From Tulasnella sp. 424 (taxonomy: Eukaryota > Basidiomycota > Agaricomycetes > Cantharellales > Tulasnellaceae), in contig WSUB01000061.1 of assembly GCA_019633425.1 (NCBI GenBank), forward strand, positions 155,558-219,557: a stretch of DNA of 64,000 nt, read 5' to 3'. Under the pieces are notes generated by a model. It was not told the origin of the DNA. It saw only the letters and a list, made by a program, of their open reading frames with translations, and searched no databases. Made by a program: the position numbers and the translations under genes. Positions 35,002 through 45,885 of the stretch are shown here, in pieces. Every line of letters starts with the position of its first letter. Within the stretch, counting starts at the first letter, position 1.

Positions 35002-37802
35002 TCATGAATCCCCTGCCTGCATGCGACGGGCCAGCTGTGCACGGCCACCCTTGTTTGCCATCATACCCTGGATTTCAAGGCTGGTGCCGGTCGGGGCTGA
35101 AAAGGTTTCATCCCTCCTTGTCATCACGGGAGGGGGGCCGGTGCTGGGAGAGGAGGCATTCCAACTCGAGTCCCATCCAGAATAGAGATAGTCTCGCTGG
35201 TGAGATTCAGCTAGCTGATGACGAGTGCTGAGGCTGGCCCCCGGTTCGAGGTTTGCATGTAATGACGAACCTGCGGCCCCGGGAACCAGTTCATAGTTCG
35301 CCGAATACGGAGACTGGATGCCGTTGCTCGCTTCATAAGCTGCCTCATCAAAATTTGGCCCTTCCTGAGATCCTTGGCTCCATTGTTGGGTTTGGGGCTC
35401 TGCGTCGGCCGTCGTTGTACTTTGTGACGCTTCAAAATATGCCACCTCACCAACTGCGGCCTCATGCGAAGCCCCTAGCACAACGTTGGGACCAGCTTCT
35501 CGCTGTTGGAAGTCTGTATTTCCTGGCGAAGGCGCAAAGGACAATGATGCGTAGTTGAAACCTGCGGAAGGATGTGGCCACGAGCCTTGTGGGTGAACGT
35601 TGCCGTGAGCGGAGTGTAAGCCCAGAGCATCGCGCGAGAGTAGCCGAGTCGATTCCCTTGTTTGAGATTCCGCTGGGACAGCATAGCCCAGGATGCCGAG
35701 GGGTTGATATGGACCCCCAGATGATGAACGCTGGATGATGGTGTTTGCGGGTTTGGCATCGAACGCCCGAAGACCAAAGCCGGCAGGAAGACCTTTAGCA
35801 GGAGGCAACCTGCCCCCTGGGCTCAAGTCATCCCTGTCTTGCGTTTCAGGATCCATCCACAGCCCCAATCCGGGGAAGTCTGCGGCCGGCCCAACATTAT
35901 CCGCCCGGCCTCGCACCAGCTTTGAGTGGCAGTTAATTGCTGGAGTTCTCTGCATACTCTGGCTGTTCGAGCCTCCAGCAACCCCTCTTCCTGGAGCTGC
36001 ACCCTCCGAATTCAGCAGGGGTTGATGCATGGGATGCATGGGCTGAGTCGACTGAGATTGAGGAGGACTGAACGATAACTGTGATATTGGTACTCTTGGA
36101 CTCGGCATTGCTATCCGGGGTATGGCAGGCACACTTGCAGCTGGACGAAGCGGTGGATGAGAAGATGATGGGTAGGGGTGTGGCACTGGCTCATGCAGCG
36201 CGCGTGGTGCTGGCGTGTAGCCCCCCATGGTGACATTCGACGCAAAGGGACGATGCGTATAACCTTCGCTCCCAGTTCGAATGTGGCCATGGTACGGTTG
36301 TCCAAGATGAGAGATTCCAGGTCGGTTAACCATGCCAGTGGAACCGCTGTAGCTGTTGGAATAGCCATGACCGTGCCCAACGATCCTTTCTGAGCCAACG
36401 ACCAGAGATTGGAGGGGACCAAGGGGTGGCGAGACATGCACAGGTGGGGGGAGAGAGTATGTCATGATTAACGGTGGGTTGCTCTCGGCCCTGGCCCTTC
36501 GGATCGAACATGCGGTCCCAGCATCCGATGCGCTTGGAGAAGAAACCCCTTCCTCAGGCGGTAGAGGGACCAAAGTTTGTCTGGGGCCGTAACTCACTGG
36601 CGGTGAGATGTGAGGATGCGTAGCGACCCGACTCGATTGGGAAGGCTGAGGCTGGCGGGACATAGTTGCAGCCAACGTCGCCGATGATGATACCGTAGGT
36701 GCAGGTTCCTGGGATCCTGTGGCTAGGATAAGCGAAGCTCCCGACTGCATGTCCGGCTGGGGCATGAGCAGATTCCCTTCCATTATCCCAGACGAATATG
36801 GAGAGAGGTCTACGTCGGCTGTGATATAAGGCGATGGCCCTCCAGCATCCGTTGCGCTAGTGACTGAGGATGGCTGACGAAGGGCAGGGGAAGCGGAGCG
36901 CTGGGTGGGACGATTGCTGGGCAGGAGAGTATGAGGTGTCATATGCGTTGAGGAAACGGGTAGGTTGGGCGCTACGGAATTCCGATCTTCGCATAACGTA
37001 TGGATGGCTTCATCAGCGCCGCCATCTTCTTCGTCGAGTTTCTGGACCTCGGCTTCCATTTCAGTCGTTTCCAACGAACTCTCTTCGGCACTGGGGCTCT
37101 CCATTGCGGTATAGCTACGAGCTGGTCGATTGCTTTCAGACTCTTGTGGCGGTTGCTGCCGAGGACTGAGGTCAGTTATGGTGAGAATTAGATGTTGCGG
37201 CGTTACTCACATCGGGCATGACTCGGTCCAGATAATAGGCTTTCATGGGGAACTCTTCTTCATTCATCAACCGTAAAGTGTCTACCGAGTCCCATAAAGT
37301 TGGATCCCCTTTGGGCTTTCGGACCTTTAAGCCGAGGATAACGATGTTCTGGCGCTTCTTTTCCTGAAGACATTTCTTGACTCGACGGCAGTGACCTAAT
37401 ATACTATTTGGGGCACTAATATTTGCTTTCGAATGATCGGTGTGGCAAACTGGTGCGAGGAAGGACTTTGTCATTAAGATGCTGGTTGCTGCACATGGGG
37501 AACGTACTGGAGCAGTAGGCCGACTCGGCCGTGATGATTCTTATATCTTTGCCCTGGGAAATAGTGTCATCAACCTAGACATGGGGTAGATTATAAGGTC
37601 AAGCTTCCAGTAAGGACGAACGGGCGGGGGCGGGCCAGCTCACCACATCCTTGATAGTGTCGGACGTGACGTGAATCCAGCATCTCTCAGTCCTATTTTG
37701 GGGATTTGCAGCCGCCCGGGGTTGGTTAAGCTTGGCTCCTCTTTTCGTTTCATCGTATCTTTTTCGCTTAGTCTTTTGTGTCAGGGTGGTGTCTTTTGGC
37801 AT
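35002..37802 (-). CDS. conserved-looking protein with N-terminal module and long disordered tail, function unknown
   Basis: Four exons (37802..37644, 37574..37508, 37488..37211, 37155..35002), 885 residues. I do not recognise a named domain. The first ~165 residues look folded: a basic start (KTKRKRYDETKRGAK), then RTERCWIHVTSDTIKDV, DDTISQGKDIRIITAESAYC, MTKSFLAPVCHTDHSKANIS, APNSILGHCRRVKKCLQEKK, NIVILGLKVRKPKGDPTLWD and FPMKAYYLDRVMPD. The Cys/His positions (ERCW, AYCS, PVCHTDH, GHCRRVKKC) could bind a metal. The remaining ~720 residues are Ser/Pro/Gln/Gly-rich and disordered, as in fungal transcription regulators. The basic N-terminus and this tail suggest a nuclear protein, which is inference only. 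A long upstream region (37.8-40.6 kb) could hold a complex promoter. Confidence 0.78.
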
Positions 37803-40648
37803 TTTCAGAGAGGGGGATGGAAGAAAGGCTACCAATTGGATGGACTGGAAGATTGAGGGAGCTGAGATGAAGATGTTGGGAGAGGGAGAGAACGGCGGAC
37901 AGAGGAGATGAAGGGGCGAGGTTAAGAAGGTGCTTGGACCGGAAGAGGACAAAGTTCGGATGAAGCGCAACGGCGGAGAGGACCAAAAAGCAAAGACAAA
38001 AAAAAGCTTGCGCGCGTGTGGAGATGGAAGGAGGAGACGGGATCTAGTGTATGGGAGAGGGGAAAGGACAACTAACAACGGGCTTGGGTTTCCGCTACGG
38101 CGGGTCCGCCCAAAGGAAATCCGCCCACGACTTTGCGCTATAATGTGCCACCTCCCGCCCCTCTCCCCTTTCCACAGGGTCTTTGTCCCCTTGCTCTGTT
38201 TCTGCGCTCGATTCAGAGATATCTGGAGTTTATTTTTTTTGGTGGTAATAATAATATCCCTAGATTGCAACGGGTTGTTTGGGGATGAGGGGGCGGATTT
38301 ACGGCTGGTCTCCGACCCTCACTCGTGCTCTGGAGACACTGGAAAGGATGGGAAGGCGGTCAGCGGTGGAGTGCACAACGGCCATCCGTAGCGCAGCGGC
38401 AAAGGAGAAAGACTAGAACCTTTTGGTTAGTGGAAAGCTTGCTATCAATAAATTTTTTTCGTACCAACCGTGTGATGGGAGGTGCTCGATTCTTTCCTCC
38501 CCCCTTAGTGGCTCTTGTTCGTTGCACTTGAGATATCGCCCTGATGAGATTAGGCATCGTGATCTTGTTCCATGCAAATCTCGTAGCCGTAATCCATCCG
38601 CCCCAAGCGGATATCCGGAACCCCAAAGATCCTGGTCTAGCTCGCCACATCTTCCATCCACGTCGCTATAACAGCAGATCTCTGTAAGTCTTGACTCGCC
38701 ACTCGGACCGACGAGTATGTACGACGCACGCGCGAGCAGGCCGCACGGCGCGTGCTTTCGTCAAAACTCTGATTTCCGCTAGACGTCGCGCAAAGGCTAC
38801 ACCGTGGAGTTTCAAACCACCATTGGAAAGAGAAAGAGTATGCATTAGTGAGAGCGAGAGGAAGAGATCCGGAGCAGAAATTCAATGGCGTATGGGAAAA
38901 GAAGGCCAGGACGAATTGGAATGTGAACCAGAAAAGGATGGAACGCGGTAGCAATCGTGGGCTTGCATTGGCGTCTAACGACACCGGATCCTCGCCCGCC
39001 TCAAATGCAACAGGAAATTCTTCTAAAGGCTCAAAAACGCAAGCTAAGGAAAGGGAGGCACTTGAGCCTCCGCGGACCAGCGGGTTTTTCGCCCCCAAGA
39101 CAAACCCGCCGTCCTGGTCCAAATTACAACGCACTTTCTTCTACAAACGCTCACAAGGATTATAAGGACGTATTCCTTTCGGTCAGCACTTCCGAGCTGG
39201 TGCTGAATCATCATCAGCACTACGTCCTTTCGGTTAGCAATGCCGAGTTGATCCTGCATCATTAGCAGCATTATTTACCTTCCTGCCCTAGTCAGCGACA
39301 ACTACGAGAGAAGCCCCAAGTCGAGCACTATCCACTTTGGATGCGGTTTACTACCTGCTCGGCGTAAAGATGGCCCATTGATGGGAAACTTCCAGCAGGG
39401 TGAGTGGCAGTCCATAAACTCGTTAGTCTGCTGTCATCAAGGCCAACCAAATTTGCGACCGCTTCCGTCCGACATTTGAAAGGGCTCCACTGAGATCAAT
39501 AGCGCTCCCACCTCTGGCTGGGCTCCCATGTGTTCGTACGAGTCTCGAGGTACTGCCCAAACGGTTGCCGTGCCTTTCTGGTCATCCGCCGACCGACTCT
39601 AGCCATTCAGCTCCAGACCCAATCGAATAAACCAAGTTTATAAAGGGCTAAAACAATCTTGCAGAGACTTTCGCTGCGACGGTGGTTTCAAACAGAACTG
39701 GTTTGTCTCTCCTACCCGATGATGCCTTGTGCGGGCCGCCCCGCCTGAGCATTGCATGGGTTGGCAGAGACCAGGCCTCGGTGAGATCTCACCGACATCA
39801 TCACACTCGCTTGAATTTCTTACTGTCCCGCCCGAGTTCCAAGACATGCAATTTTTGAGGAAACGTTCGTCGTGATTGCCTCTCCATCGTTGGAGTACGC
39901 TAACCATCGTATCACAGGGTCAAAATGCTTATTATTAACACCAGAGAGAAGGTATTACACTTCTCTTATTATCTGTAGCTTGCGGAGCGAGGGATAGCGA
40001 GGACGCACCGATTCTAAGCATTAGACCGACGACTACCTGAGGTATTCGCCCCAGTAGATAAGCCCACGGGACCGCACAGAAACCATTGCTGAATTGAACG
40101 GCTGCTGACCACTTGAACTGTTTTTCCGAATCACCATTCCGTTGGTTACGTCTATTCTCGAAGTCGTTCAAAGACGGCTGAGATAAAGGGGGAGGGCTGT
40201 GCCGTCTCCCTTGCGAGCCCCACGCTTTCAGCCACTTCTCGATATCACTAGGCGCGAAGAAGCGTTACAAGCATGTTCAAGATGCGGTCATCGAGTATAA
40301 ATGGTCGTTCATCGATGGCGTCCATAGGGCACTGCGATACGGAGCTAACGACCTCGAGATTTTTTGCAAACTATTTTCTCCTAATTTGTTACAGATTCAA
40401 AGTTGAAATGAAAGAACGCTCCGCTGAAGTTCGCTGCATGTAGACATTTCTATTGAGCAAGGTTGTCTGAGGGTGGGTAGTAGTTCGCGATCGTGAAGGA
40501 GACGTAGCAGATCGTACCGAACCGTGGGAACCATCTTACTCTCAACCACCTGCACCTCCAGCCACCCAACCCTTCGACTTGGAACTCCTCTGTCATAATC
40601 TGCTACGACCAATAGACGACTGTCAAAAGACTGGAATTAGATGGCACG
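37803..40648. other. long intergenic region, about 2.8 kb
   Basis: Lies between two divergently transcribed genes. The left part (37.8-38.25 kb) is purine-rich and looks like the leader or promoter of the minus-strand gene. Open frames around 38.6-39.3 kb exist on both strands but none can be tied to a protein family; they overlap a short tandem repeat listed separately. No tRNA or transposase was seen. Confidence 0.45.
39168..39273 (+). repeat. two-unit imperfect tandem repeat (~54 and ~51 bp)
   Basis: Unit 1 (39168..39221) and unit 2 (39222..39273) share ACGT..CCTTTCGGT-AGCA-T-CCGAG-TG-T-CTG-ATCAT-AGCA. In one plus-strand frame both units translate to related peptides (LSVSTSELVLNHHQH and LSVSNAELILHH) at the end of a 103-codon open frame (38957..39265). 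The repeat is clear; its coding status is not. Confidence 0.7.
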
Positions 40649-42917
40649 ATGGAACCCGCTGTTCGCCAACACCTTCACTCAGTAACTCTCCGCACTTTGC
40701 AAGCTCACTCTTTCAATCGTGCTTCAAATCTTGCAGCCTCCGCACTCACAGATGTCTTGCAGCAATACTTGACTCTACTTGCTGCAACAGCCAAGCACCA
40801 TGCAGAACATTCCGGTCGGACGAGTCAGGGCTGTAATGTGTGGGACGTTTTGGCGGCATTGAGCGAAGTAGGCGTCGAGGTAGACGAGTTGCAAGAGTTC
40901 GTCTTGGGAGAGGCTGTTGATATGAAGCCGTACGCTATGGCGAATAAAAACTCAGAGGAGAAAGAGCGGTCCGATTTGCAACAAGAAGACGAGGAAGATG
41001 TGGTCTCGAGGAGGTTGGACTCGCTCGCAGACATTCAGAGTGAGCGCCACCTGTCTTGGTGGAGACTAAAGGACTTGATGCTTATCGTTCGCACTCATCA
41101 GATTCAATATCTGTCGGCATTGAAAAAGATTCCAGTGTCGCGATTTCCCTCCATTACGCCCGGATCCCATCCCCTGTTCCACAAAGTGCTTCAACCTCGT
41201 CTCCAGAGCAAACTTCGTCGCCCTCACCAACTTCCATTGGCGGTATTCAGCCGACTCCACCGGATGGACAGTTTGAAACCAGTAGCAAAGGGAAGGAACG
41301 TGCCGCGCATCCCATCTATCCTCCAAGCCTCCTCGGTCCGCATGGGAATGATGGAACTATCACCATGGACCTATCCACACCACCACCTGTAGTTCCTCCG
41401 CTCGTGCTACCCCTGTCACCTCCCATATCTGAACGTGGCCTGTCTCCTCCTTCAAGTCCGGACTCAAGATCTTCAAAACGAGCCCGGCACGCTTCATGGG
41501 ACCCCCCTGAGCACGTGCCAGACTTTCTGCCGCCGTTTCCGGGGAGCTTTGTGCGGACTGGCGCATTAGAAGGCGCACCTATATCTCAAAGTGCTGTTGT
41601 ACTACCGGCAACTGCTCCCCAACCAAAGCAGTCGGAGCAGCAGCCACCCCCCCAACGGCGGATTCCACTCCCCCTTCGACCTGCCGTAACGTCCAAGTCA
41701 ACGTATACAAAGTCGATTAAATATGGACAGTCGTCAATGGCCGGAAAGCCAGTAGATCTACCAGATCAAAGCCTTTGGGATCAAGGCATCCCTCCGACCC
41801 CAGGAGAGGGGAGCGGCCTGGGCAGTTGGAAGAAGAAAGGAGGGCAATCGTCTCTTCAACCCCTTATCGCGGCGTATCACGTTCTGCAAGCCGACCCTCA
41901 ACCTGCCACTAATCCATCTCGCCTTCGGGTCGCACATTTACTCGGGAGCACAGCACCTTCACGATACACTTCAGCCGACTCTCTTTTTGCTATTTCATCC
42001 CCCTCCCCGCCTCGGTTCCCTCCACCAACACCCAATCACGCCGTCCCGATTCCACCAGAAGATGGAAGCGGTCTACCAAAATCTGCTCCACCATTACCAA
42101 AATTAGGCAGCAAGGTTATAAGCGACGTCATCAGAGAAGCCTCCGACCTGTCCTCGCCTTGGATGCAAAGTAACCTCACACCGCTGGCTCGAAGTCTCCT
42201 ACCTCCCCACCTCTATTCCAAAGCTACTCAGCTACCTCCCCCTCCCCCGCTACGTCCTCCTGCTCCTTCCAGCGCCCCATCTTCGGAACCACCCGAAGCT
42301 CTCCTATATCATACCCCGGTTTTGGCACCTTGGAGTTCGGCTTTGGACTCTGACGAAGCGAAGAAGAGAGTAGGAAGGAAAACCTTGATCCGAGAATCGG
42401 GGGGTAAAAGACTGCCCGATGCTCAACTATTCGCGACCTGGGACTGGCCAACAAAGAATCCAGAAGAAGCTCTCGTAGCGAGGAGGGGTAGGCTGGCTAG
42501 TTATCCGACTGCATCATTTGTTGGGGGTGTTGCCGGCGGCGCGGCAGCGCAAATCGGTGGGGCAGGCGGTGGATTGAGTGCTGTCAACTCTCCCAACTTG
42601 ACGATACGGACGAATTTTGGCAACGGGACCCCGATGAAAAGTCCCATGTTACCCTCAGCTTCATCTCGAGGATTCGTTGTTCCAGCGCTGCCGCCTTCAG
42701 CCGCGATGAGGGGCCGTTCAAGTAGTGCTACGACCGTGACTGAAGTATCGAGTCCTGTGGTGATGAATGGGGTGTATGAGTCTGGCCTGGAAGGAGGTCC
42801 ACCGGTAAATGGGATTGAGCGGAATCGGATGCCCGATGTAAGTGTCTGTCTCAGCTGTGTCGTTCTGGGACTAACCGGGTTATTCCACTTGCAATTTAGC
42901 CGGTCTACAATACTTGA
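40649..42917 (+). CDS. bromodomain-associated histone-fold protein, TFIID TAF8/TAF3-like
   Basis: Three exons (40649..41039, 41102..42837, 42900..42917), 714 residues. The N-terminal ~75 residues form a bromodomain-associated (BTP) histone fold: LRTLQAHSFNRASNLAASAL, LTDVLQQYLTLLAATAKHHA, then VWDVLAALSEVGVEVDELQEF. This fold occurs in TAF3, TAF8 and SPT7, which pair with TAF10 in TFIID or SAGA. After an acidic linker and a long Pro/Ser-rich region there is HVPDFLPPFPGSFVRTGAL, which resembles the conserved proline-rich motif of TAF8. Further on are LPDAQLFATWDWPTKNPEEA, a Gly-rich stretch and a tail ending PDPVYNT. I favour TAF8-like; TAF3 without a PHD finger is the alternative. Its stop is 239 bp before the ETF-QO start, same strand. 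Confidence 0.8.
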
Positions 42918-43155
42918 TACTGCCCGTGTAATTTTTTGTCTTTTTTTTCCTCCCTTCTTTACGTGCCATTTGACGGTACAACATTACTTTATTCCATTCT
43001 TCAAAGTTATAGCCACTCTCATTTTGGCACTTCATCTGGTGTGTGAGTGTGAGCCAATGAGGTCCGAGACTTTGGGCAATCGTCATGCTCCGAAATTGCA
43101 CGTGAACCAAAAATCGTGACCTCGCCCGTGAATTCTCCTGCCACCACCACCAACG

Positions 43156-45319
43156 ATGAGGAGAGCACTCGTCCCCCTTAACAAGAAACGCCTGCGATGG
43201 CCCAGTACACGGCTATTCACTACCTCACATCGCTCTCGCAATGATTCACAGCAGCCAGTGTTCGACCCTTCGAATGTGGACCGACCGACGGACGATGTCG
43301 ACGTATGCATTGTCGGAGGAGGGCCTGCAGGGCTCAGCGCTGCTATACGGCTCAAGCAACTCGAGAAAGAGAAAGGGAAGGAGATTAGAGTCGTAGTGTT
43401 GGAAAAGGGGAGTGAAGTCGGTGAGTGTGTGTGTTGACGCTTTCCTCGAAACCGACAAGTCTGACCTCCAATCACGCCAGGCTCGCACACGCTGTCTGGC
43501 GCAGTAATCGAGCCCCGTGCTCTGAATGAACTCTTGCCAGATTGGCAGAACGACCCTTCCCATCCGCTTAAGCAACCTGCCGTGGACTCTCACATGCGAT
43601 TCTTCACCTCGACCCGCTCCTTTCCGATGCCCCATCCTCCGCAAATGTCGAACAAGGGAAACTATATCGTTTCTCTCTCCCAAGTCACCTCTTGGCTGGG
43701 AAATATTGCCGCGGATGAGTACGGTGTCGAAGTTTATCCCGGGTTCGCGGGTGCGTCGCTCGCCTACTCCGAAGATGGCAAGGCAGTCAGAGGTGTCATC
43801 ACCAACGACGTCGGCATTGACAAGAACTTCAGACAGAAGGAGGGATTCGAGCCTGGGATGTTGTTCCGTGCAAAAGTCACTCTCTTAGCTGAAGGCGCAC
43901 ACGGTAGTTTGACCAAGGGTGCCATCACGAGGTTCAACCTCCGAGACGGAAAGGATCCGCAAACGTATGGGATGGGCGTGAAGGAAGTTTGGAGGGTGAG
44001 GGATGAGGTGTATCAACCAGGGCATGTTCTGCATACGATGGGATATCCATTCGATTACAAGACATATGGCGGAGGCTGGGTCTATCATATGGCTGATGGT
44101 CTCGTCAGCGTTGGACTGGTTGTGGGCTTGGATTATGCCAACCCTTACCTTTCACCTTATCGAGAGCTTCAGGTATGGACGGCCTTTGTTTCCGGATGAT
44201 TTGGGTTTTGACACCCTGCGGTTCCAGAGGTGGAAGCACCATCCATACTTCCGAAATCTTCTCAAAGACGGTGAAAGGATTGCATATGGGGCCCGAACCA
44301 TTAACGAGGGTGGCCTTCAGTCGATCCCCAAACTCCACTTCCCTGGTGGGGCACTAATTGGCTGCTCTGCTGGGTTTGTCAACGTCCCCAAAATCAAAGG
44401 AACCCATAATGCTATGAAAAGTGGGATGATAGCCGCCGAAGCAGCTTACAATGCTATCGCATCTTTACCGGAAGATTCGGTCAATGAAGAAGGAGAATAC
44501 GTTGGCCAACCGGTGAATCTGTCCGAGTACGAGGGCAGCATCAAGGAAAGCTGGGTTTGGAAGGAACTGAAGGAAGTCAGGAATATTCGACCAAGTTTCA
44601 ACACATCGTTGGGTATTTGGGGAGGGATGGCCTATTCTGGAGTGGATTCACTCTTCCTAAAAGGACGAGTACCTTGGACGTTCCGCAACCGGATCTCGGA
44701 CGCTGACCATACCCAACCTGCCAAGTATGTCGTCCACCCTTTACTTTATTTTGACCTCTTCTTACATCGATTACGGGGCATTAGGAACTTCAAGCCCATA
44801 GAATACCCACCATTTGAGCCGCCTCTTTCAACTGACCTACTCACATCTCTTGCTCTCACCAACACCAACCATGAAGAAAATACGCCAGTGCATCTCCAGC
44901 TTCCGTATGCATCCAAGGGCGACGTTCCCGAAGCCCGTGAGGCACGTCGGCAGCATGTCGAGAAGAACGTTGGGGAGTTTGCAGGTCTCCTTGGAAGAGC
45001 CTGCCCAGCAGGGGTTTACGAGTACGTTGACCAAGAAGGTGAGAGCGCAAAGGTGGAAGATGAGGGATGGGCAGGCAAGAAGCTCGTCATAAACTCTCAG
45101 GTGAGCACCTGGAATCAGCTGAAACGAAACATCGTTGTTGACGCTCTGCGATGACAGAATTGCATTCATTGCAAGCTCTGCGACATTAAAGTACCTACGC
45201 AGGATATCACCTGGACCGTTCCAGAAGGAGGAGGGGGGCCGAAGTATTGTAAGTTTCTTGCGTCTCGATCCAATTCCACACAGCAGCCTGAATCTTGTTC
45301 TGGGACAGCTATCACTTAA
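43156..45319 (+). CDS. ETFDH: electron transfer flavoprotein-ubiquinone oxidoreductase, mitochondrial
   Basis: Inner-membrane flavoprotein that passes electrons from reduced ETF (fatty-acid and amino-acid dehydrogenases) to ubiquinone. Several short introns. The N-terminus [20 protein letters not shown] is a basic, Ser/Arg-rich mitochondrial presequence. The FAD-binding motif is [17 protein letters not shown], followed by [20 protein letters not shown]. Later come [82 protein letters not shown] and [10 protein letters not shown]. The C-terminal 4Fe-4S domain has [10 protein letters not shown] and [20 protein letters not shown], giving four cysteines, and the protein ends GGGGPKYSIT. Domain order and cluster ligands are complete, so an active enzyme is expected. 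Confidence 0.96.
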
Positions 45320-45885
45320 ACAGCGTTGGTGACGTGATCATGGACCCCTCATATACTCCAGCTGCCCGCACAGCCTGATGGCTGAATCCTTCCTTAGAGA
45401 GCTATTGTGTTTTTCTTCGAGCTAAATCGATAAGTTCGAGGGATCATCTAACATCTGGCGTGCAATGTAAAATATTCAAAAGTTTCGATCCCTCGGAGCG
45501 ACTTGGTCCGCCCTACCGCGCGTTTAGATGCACGTTGATTGGTAGGTAAAAACAAATGCATTGCATTGCATAGCCCAACAGCGTAAGAGAGCGACAAAAG
45601 TACAACTAGCTCGAACGAAAAACAAATTCTAGGAGAAGATGCAAAAAGAGTGAAAGCCTCCAGAGACCGTGACCTGGAATATCCTCGACGCAAGTGAAAC
45701 GAATGAGGGGGATAGAACGAAAGAGGGAAAGATGATCCAGAGCAGTAAATGATGAAGAAATAGTGAAAAAAAGCACAGGTATATATTAACACAATAAACC
45801 TTCCACGAGAATGGCAGCGAAAATGAGAAAAGAGAGGGGCGAGGGTGGATATACAAAAGAAAAATAGGGGGAGTCTGATGATTGG
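45320..45885. other. convergent 3' intergenic region
   Basis: 566 bp between the stop codons of two convergent genes. The right half is A-rich on the plus strand, as expected for the 3' untranslated region of the minus-strand gene. No gene. Confidence 0.5.

Noticed and set aside
35002..37802. Velvet, Gti1/Pac2 or similar known fungal regulator domain
   Set aside because: The motifs I know for those families are not present in the N-terminal module.
38340..38440. Possible tRNA near CCATCCGTAGCGCAGCGG
   Set aside because: The D-arm-like start is not followed by an anticodon stem or a GGTTCGAAT-type T-arm at the right distance.
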